From Chloroflexota bacterium (GTDB lineage Bacteria > Chloroflexota > Limnocylindria > Limnocylindrales > CSP1-4), in NCBI GenBank assembly GCA_021789355.1, contig JAJYJR010000153.1:1-10464 (forward strand): DNA of 10,464 bases, read 5' to 3'. Made by a program: the position numbers and the translations under genes. The notes below the pieces were generated by a model. That model saw nothing but the letters and a program-made list of their open reading frames with translations. It was not told the DNA's origin and did no database searches. This document shows, piece by piece, positions 6,483 through 10,464 of this stretch (positions within the stretch are counted from its first letter, which is position 1; every line of letters starts with the position of its first letter).

Positions 6483-7460
6483 ATGGCCGGTCACATGAGC
6501 CACGCATTCAGATCCGTGGCCATCTCGTTGGTCCTGACGGTCGCGCTGGCCGCAGTCGGAGCGTGCTCAGGCAGCGCGACGACCCCGACACCGTCGACGC
6601 CGAGCGCGGCTCCGGCTGGCAGTGCCGTGCCGAGCGCTGCGCCAAGCACTGGGGTCACCTCACCTTCCAGCGCGCCGGCAAGCTTGGCAGCAATCAGCTT
6701 GCCCGCGGCCATCACGCAGGCCGGCTACATCAACGTAGCGACGTACCCCGGCCATCCACCGAATAACTTCCTGGCACCGGACGGGACGACTGTGATCGGC
6801 GTGGATGCGTCGATCCGTGACGTCCTCGCGAAGGAGCTGGGCGTCCAGTTCCAGATCCAGAAATACTCGAGCTTCGCTGGCCTGATCCCCGCGCTCCTCT
6901 CGAGCCGCGTGGACATGATCATGTCGGGTATGACGGACACCAAAGTGCGCGAGCAACAGGTGAACTTCGTCGACTATCTCGATGTCGGCAGCAGCATCCT
7001 CACCCAGGCCGGCAACCCGGAGCACATCACGGGCTCAGACAGCCTATGCGGCCTCGAAATCGCTGCTACGGCAGGAACCACGGCCATCGCCGAGATGCAG
7101 TCGCAGTCCACGCAGTGCACGACTGCCGGCAAGAAGGCGGTCAACGTTGTGCAGTTCCCGAGCAACACCGAGGCGGTGCTGCAGGTAACGGACGGTCGTG
7201 CGGCGGCCACTATCACTGACTTTCCCGTAGCGACCTACGAGGCGCAGCACTCGGGCGGGAAGCTGCAGGTCGCAGGCCAGCCGTTCAACGTCAGTCCCTA
7301 TGGCATTGCCGTGCGGAAAGACGAGACGCAGTTGCAGAACGCCCTGCAGGCAGCCGTCCAACAGGCGATCAATGACGGCAGCCTGAAGGCGGCGCTCCAG
7401 CAGTGGCAGGTGAGCTCGGCCGTGCCTGCGACGTGCACGATCAACGGAGCGACCCACTGA
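6483..7460 (+). CDS. Amino-acid ABC transporter substrate-binding lipoprotein (SBP family 3)
   Basis: The 325-residue product starts with a lipoprotein signal peptide (hydrophobic 11-25, lipobox V-G-A-C with C28), then a Ser/Pro/Ala/Thr-rich linker to about residue 70, so it is anchored on the outer face of the cytoplasmic membrane. Residues about 80-312 form a family-3 solute-binding domain: 'YINVATYPGHPPNNF', 'FAGLIPALLSSRVDMIMSGM', then 'TDTKVREQQVNFVDY'. R156 matches the arginine that grips the alpha-carboxylate in HisJ-type proteins and D246 ('TDFPVATY') the acid that holds the alpha-amine, so an alpha-amino acid is the likely ligand. C189 and C212 could form a disulfide; C318 lies near the end. 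GGAGGAG at 6468-6474 is eight bases before the ATG. Ligand identity is unknown. Confidence 0.92.
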   Translation: MAGHMSHAFRSVAISLVLTVALAAVGACSGSATTPTPSTPSAAPAGSAVPSAAPSTGVTSPSSAPASLAAISLPAAITQAGYINVATYPGHPPNNFLAPDGTTVIGVDASIRDVLAKELGVQFQIQKYSSFAGLIPALLSSRVDMIMSGMTDTKVREQQVNFVDYLDVGSSILTQAGNPEHITGSDSLCGLEIAATAGTTAIAEMQSQSTQCTTAGKKAVNVVQFPSNTEAVLQVTDGRAAATITDFPVATYEAQHSGGKLQVAGQPFNVSPYGIAVRKDETQLQNALQAAVQQAINDGSLKAALQQWQVSSAVPATCTINGATH

Positions 7461-7500
7461 TCGTACCTGCGCCGCCTGCAAGTTGCGTCACCGGCGGACG

Positions 7501-7544
7501 ACGATGAGCCGACGGAGGAGCGAGCGGCGCCGTCGGCTCATCGT
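7501..7544 (+). promoter_or_regulatory. Perfect 15-bp hairpin burying the permease start codon
   Basis: Bases 7501-7515 are the exact reverse complement of 7530-7544, separated by a 14-base loop (7516-7529). The permease ATG (7504-7506) lies in the left arm. The loop carries AGGAG (7516-7520), which is downstream of that ATG. In mRNA this very stable stem would hinder initiation and could shield the upstream binding-protein message from 3' exonuclease decay. There is no T-tract, so it is not a typical intrinsic terminator. Confidence 0.7.
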
Positions 7545-8373
7545 AACCGCCGTGGCCCTCGTAGTCCTCGTCGTCCTGGCTCAGGTAGCGTATTCGGTCG
7601 CCACCGACCCGCTGATCCACTACCCCGCAATCGGGGAATACCAGTTCGCGCCGACGATCCTCTCTGGGGTCGTCGTGACGATAGAGCTGACGGTCCTATC
7701 ACAGATCATTGGCATCGTCCTGGGCGTGGTGTTCGCCCTCGGCAGGCTCAGTCGCAACTGGCTATTGCGGACGGTGGCCGCCGGCTACATCTGGTTCTTC
7801 CGCGGCACGCCGGTTCTGATCCAGCTGATCTTCTGGTACAACCTCGGGCTCATCTTCAAGACGCTCGGCATAGGAGTGCCGGGCGGCCCGACGCTGATCT
7901 CGGTATCGACGAATGCTTTGATCAGCGGCTTCACGGCCGCCCTGCTCGGCCTTGGGTTGAACGAGGGAGCGTACATGGCGGAGATTGTCCGTGGCGGGAT
8001 CCTGGCAATCGATCGAGGCCAGAGCGAAGCCGCGCGCGCCCTTGGCATGACGCCGAGCCAGGTAATGCGCATCGTGATCCTGCCCCAAGCGCTGCGTGTG
8101 GTTGTGCCTCCGACGGGCAATCAACTGATCAACATGCTGAAGGTGACGTCGCTCGTGTCCGTCATCGGCGGCGGCGACCTCCTCACCAACTCGGAGTACG
8201 TCTCCTCGCAGAACTTCCTCGTGGTCGAGCTTCTGGTCGTCGCAACTCTCTGGTATCTGGCGCTAACCACTGTCGCCACGATCGCAGAGCAGGCGCTGGA
8301 ACGCAGGCTCGTGTACGGCAGCAGTCAGGTAGCCGAGCCAGCCCAAAGCCGCCGTCAGCAAAGAGTGGCCTGA
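7504..8373 (+). CDS. Polar amino-acid ABC transporter permease (HisM/GlnP family)
   Basis: The 289-residue inner-membrane protein carries the amino-acid permease pattern: '[18 protein letters not shown]' (51-68), '[14 protein letters not shown]' (98-111) and the cytoplasmic EAA loop at about 175-203 ('[24 protein letters not shown]'-like, with the family Glu, Gly and Pro in place) that docks onto the ATPase. At least five hydrophobic segments are visible, starting with 12-28. One permease gene is present, so it probably works as a homodimer. The N-terminus is unusually Arg-rich (ten Arg within the first 11 to 12 codons is near the upper limit seen; nine are visible here at 3-5 and 8-11 with others nearby), which follows from the hairpin at 7501-7544. 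I chose the ATG at 7504; a TTG at 7483 is in frame but equally lacks a clear ribosome site. It lies 43 bases after the binding-protein gene. Confidence 0.9.
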   Translation: MSRRRSERRRRLIVTAVALVVLVVLAQVAYSVATDPLIHYPAIGEYQFAPTILSGVVVTIELTVLSQIIGIVLGVVFALGRLSRNWLLRTVAAGYIWFFRGTPVLIQLIFWYNLGLIFKTLGIGVPGGPTLISVSTNALISGFTAALLGLGLNEGAYMAEIVRGGILAIDRGQSEAARALGMTPSQVMRIVILPQALRVVVPPTGNQLINMLKVTSLVSVIGGGDLLTNSEYVSSQNFLVVELLVVATLWYLALTTVATIAEQALERRLVYGSSQVAEPAQSRRQQRVA

Positions 8374-8389
8374 CGGATGTGTAGGCATC

Positions 8390-9151
8390 ATGGCTGAGAT
8401 TCTGCTCGTCGAGGACGCGCGCAAGGCGTTCCGCGACCGCGAGATCCTGCGTGGTGTTAGCTTCACTGTCGAGCGCGGTGCAGTGGTCTGCCTGATCGGG
8501 CCGTCCGGTGCGGGCAAGACAACCCTGCTGCGCTGCATCAATCACCTTGAGACGCTCGAATCCGGACGGATCCTGGTCGACGGACGCATGATCGGTTACG
8601 ACGAGATCGACGGTGAGTTGCGGGAACTTCCCGAGCGTCTCATCGCGGGACGCCGCGTCGATGTCGGGATGGTGTTCCAGCATTTCAATCTGTTCCCGCA
8701 CATGAGTGCTCTGCAGAACATCACGGCGAGCCTTGTCGCCGTGCGGCATCTTGACCGTGAGACATCGGAGCGTCGCGCCCGCGACCTCCTCGCTCGCGTC
8801 GGTATGGCGGAGAGAGTCGGGTCGTACCCGCACCAGCTCTCTGGCGGTCAACAGCAGCGGGTAGCGATTGCCCGTGCGCTCGCGATGGAGCCCAAGCTGA
8901 TGCTCTTTGATGAGCCGACGAGCGCGCTCGACCCGGAGCTGGTCGGAGGTGTGCTGGAGGTAATGAAGAGCTTGGCGGCGGACGGCCTGACGATGGTCGC
9001 CGTGACCCACGAGATGGGGTTCGCGAGAGACGTTGCGGACCAAGTGATCTTTATGGATGACGGCCTGATCGTCGAGTCCGGTCCGCCCTCGCAGGTGCTT
9101 GTCACTCCCACGGAGCAGCGGACGAGAGACTTTCTGCGTCGCATCTTGTAG
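8390..9151 (+). CDS. Polar amino-acid ABC transporter ATP-binding protein (HisP/GlnQ family)
   Basis: The 253-residue cytoplasmic ATPase powers the transporter. All nucleotide-binding motifs are intact: Walker A GPSGAGKT (37-44), Q-loop Q97 in '[12 protein letters not shown]', signature LSGGQ (150-154), Walker B 'LMLFDE' ending in E175, D-loop 'SALDP', and switch H207 in 'VTHEMG'. The insertion at about 66-90 ('[19 protein letters not shown]') is typical of amino-acid importer ATPases such as GlnQ. The ATG at 8390 is 16 bases after the permease stop and has no strong ribosome site of its own, consistent with coupling to the permease. Together with the binding protein and permease it forms a complete importer. 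Confidence 0.94.
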   Translation: MAEILLVEDARKAFRDREILRGVSFTVERGAVVCLIGPSGAGKTTLLRCINHLETLESGRILVDGRMIGYDEIDGELRELPERLIAGRRVDVGMVFQHFNLFPHMSALQNITASLVAVRHLDRETSERRARDLLARVGMAERVGSYPHQLSGGQQQRVAIARALAMEPKLMLFDEPTSALDPELVGGVLEVMKSLAADGLTMVAVTHEMGFARDVADQVIFMDDGLIVESGPPSQVLVTPTEQRTRDFLRRIL

Positions 9152-9179
9152 ACCACACGACCTGTGGAGGAAACGCCCC

Positions 9180-9929
9180 ATGACGCATAGCTTGACAACG
9201 GACATCGAGGCTACGCGGCCACGCCGACTTCTCGTGATCGGCGCCCATGCAGCGGACTTCGTGTGGCGGGCAGGTGGGGTGATCGCCTTGACAACACAGC
9301 ACGGCGGTGCCGCGAGGGTCGTGGCGCTGACCTACGGTGAACGGGGCGAGTCGGGGGAGCTGTGGAAACAGGAGGGCCAGACGATTGAGAACGTGAAACG
9401 CGTGCGCCACCAGGAGGCGGAGCGAGCGGCTCGGGTTCTGGGCGCCGACCTCATCGCGCTGGATCTGGGTGACTACCCGTTACAAGTCGACACGGTCGGT
9501 CTCGAGCGGATCGCCGAGATGATCCGGACGTTTGCGCCGGATGCCCTCTTGACCCATACGGACTACGATCCCTTCAACCAAGATCATACTGCCGCCTACG
9601 AGGCGACCGCTCGAGCCCGCACCCTCGCCGCAGGAGCAGGCGTTGAGAGCGCGTTCCGCACGGTCACGCCACCCGACCTCCTGCTCTTCGAGCCTCACCA
9701 GTCGGAACTATGCCATTTCACCCCCACGACATTCGTTGACATTACATCCGTAATCGAAATGAAACGCGCCGCAATGGCGGAGATGAAAGCGCAGCAGTAC
9801 CTGCAGGTTTACTACGACCAGCTTGCGGAACGCCGGGCCAATCACGCGCGACGGGTCTCTGGCGACGGCGAGATCAGATACGCCGAGGCGTTCCAGCGGA
9901 TGCTTCCACAAGTGGTGGCGCAGCTGTGA
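9180..9929 (+). CDS. PIG-L-superfamily metalloenzyme, probable 4-oxalomesaconate hydratase-like (GalB-type)
   Basis: The 249-residue product belongs to the PIG-L/LmbE superfamily, usually zinc-dependent deacetylases with an AHPDDE motif. Here the motif is 'GAHAADFVWRAGG' (21-33): H23 and D26 match the two N-terminal zinc ligands, but the neighbouring Asp that serves as general base in deacetylases is Ala25. H136 in 'NQDHTAAY' is the likely third ligand. This motif, with 'TYGERGES' (51-58), 'LGDYPL' (97-101) and 'EPHQ' (171-174), is what I recall of GalB, the zinc hydratase that converts 4-oxalomesaconate to 4-carboxy-4-hydroxy-2-oxoadipate in gallate/protocatechuate breakdown. The coupled aldolase gene downstream supports this. 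GGAGG (9166-9170) sits nine bases before the ATG; an in-frame upstream start would overlap the ATPase gene. The natural substrate could differ from the aromatic-pathway one. An automatic label of 'deacetylase' would probably mislead. Confidence 0.78.
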   Translation: MTHSLTTDIEATRPRRLLVIGAHAADFVWRAGGVIALTTQHGGAARVVALTYGERGESGELWKQEGQTIENVKRVRHQEAERAARVLGADLIALDLGDYPLQVDTVGLERIAEMIRTFAPDALLTHTDYDPFNQDHTAAYEATARARTLAAGAGVESAFRTVTPPDLLLFEPHQSELCHFTPTTFVDITSVIEMKRAAMAEMKAQQYLQVYYDQLAERRANHARRVSGDGEIRYAEAFQRMLPQVVAQL

Positions 9930-10464
9930 CCGGCAAGCGGGCGCAGCCATTGGGCACAGGTTCGCGCAACACGGGCAGCGACGTCTATACGCAACTTGCG
10001 TCCTTGGGAACGGCCACAGTGTACGAGGCGGCGGGACGGGTCGGATTGATCGATCTCGAGCTTCACCAGGTGATCGGGAGGTCGCGCGTGGCCGGACCGG
10101 CACGCACCGTTCGCTGCGGCCAGGACGACAATCTCATGGTGCACGCGGTGATGGCCCACGCGGCGCCCGGCGACGTGGTCGTGGTGACGATGCCCAAGCC
10201 GGCCGCGGTCGGAGTTGTCGGTGAGCTCCTGGCCACGCAGGCCAAGGTGCGCGGCGTGGCCGCGCTACTCATCGACGCAGGCGTGCGCGACGTTGAGGAG
10301 CTGCGCCGACTCGGGCTGCCGATCTGGGCGCGATACATTCGGGTGCGCGGGGCGACGAAGGTCACGGTGGGCTCGATCGACGAGCCCATATCGGTGGGCG
10401 GGGCATCGATCCGACCCGGCGACGTCGTCGTACTCGACACCGACGGCGCGGTCGTAGTCGCTAA
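9926..10464 (+). CDS. RraA-fold HMG/CHA-type aldolase (LigK/GalC-like), 3'-truncated
   Basis: The frame runs from a GTG at 9926 off the right edge (179 codons visible, about 50 short of the family's usual length). Its GTG overlaps the preceding TGA in GTGA, so translation is probably coupled. The protein shows the RraA-like fold of class II pyruvate aldolases: 'GPARTVRCGQDDNLMVH' (57-73), 'APGDVVVV' (80-87), 'GELLATQAKVRGVAALLIDA' beginning at 99, and 'GVRDVEEL' with R121 (pyruvate carboxylate) and D122 (metal), matching R123 and D124 of characterised HMG/CHA aldolases. Those enzymes cleave 4-hydroxy-4-methyl-2-oxoglutarate to two pyruvates, or 4-carboxy-4-hydroxy-2-oxoadipate to pyruvate and oxaloacetate. 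RNase E inhibitor RraA shares the fold but lacks this context. Following a GalB-like gene, an aldolase role is much more likely. Confidence 0.85.
   Translation, partial: MTGKRAQPLGTGSRNTGSDVYTQLASLGTATVYEAAGRVGLIDLELHQVIGRSRVAGPARTVRCGQDDNLMVHAVMAHAAPGDVVVVTMPKPAAVGVVGELLATQAKVRGVAALLIDAGVRDVEELRRLGLPIWARYIRVRGATKVTVGSIDEPISVGGASIRPGDVVVLDTDGAVVVA

Noticed and set aside
10063..10440. Open frame on - over the aldolase gene
   Set aside because: It is antisense to a + frame with a full RraA-type motif set; its Ser/Thr/Arg-rich residues show no domain.

Overview
The window is high-GC bacterial DNA. A lipoprotein with a Ser/Pro/Ala-rich linker after its lipobox, extreme GC and dense gene packing would suit Chloroflexota or another high-GC lineage such as Actinomycetota. 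That placement is an inference from style; there is no rRNA or other marker gene, and I see no tRNA gene, CRISPR array or complete insertion sequence.

Bases 1 to about 3.5 kb look like accessory DNA from a mobile or integrated element. In order, all on +, they carry the C-terminal part of an FtsK/SpoIIIE-like DNA-pumping ATPase (cut by the left edge), a non-coding stretch with paired CTGTCC repeats and long inverted repeats (1231-1344), a small endonuclease VII-type HNH nuclease, a J-domain protein with two C-terminal membrane segments, and a 91-residue conserved-looking hypothetical protein. A poorly supported stretch of tiny ORFs and possible gene debris follows (3068 to about 3728).

Bases 3729 to the right edge form a catabolic locus. 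A GntR/FCD repressor-type regulator on - (3729-4400) faces away from a seven-gene + operon: PLP-dependent aminotransferase, RidA-like deaminase, lipoprotein amino-acid-binding protein, amino-acid ABC permease, ABC ATPase, a PIG-L-superfamily protein that resembles 4-oxalomesaconate hydratase (GalB) rather than a deacetylase, and an RraA-fold HMG/CHA-type aldolase cut by the right edge. The likely operon promoter (about 4824-4852) overlaps a perfect 7-6-7 inverted repeat that is the best candidate operator for the GntR protein.

The gene set suggests one pathway: import an amino-acid-like compound, remove its amino group, hydrate a C=C bond in the resulting unsaturated 2-oxo acid, then cleave it by retro-aldol reaction to pyruvate plus pyruvate or oxaloacetate. 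A branched glutamate such as 4-methyleneglutamate would fit each step; this substrate is a hypothesis. A second notable structure is a perfect 15-bp hairpin (7501-7544) that buries the start codon of the permease gene just after the binding-protein gene.
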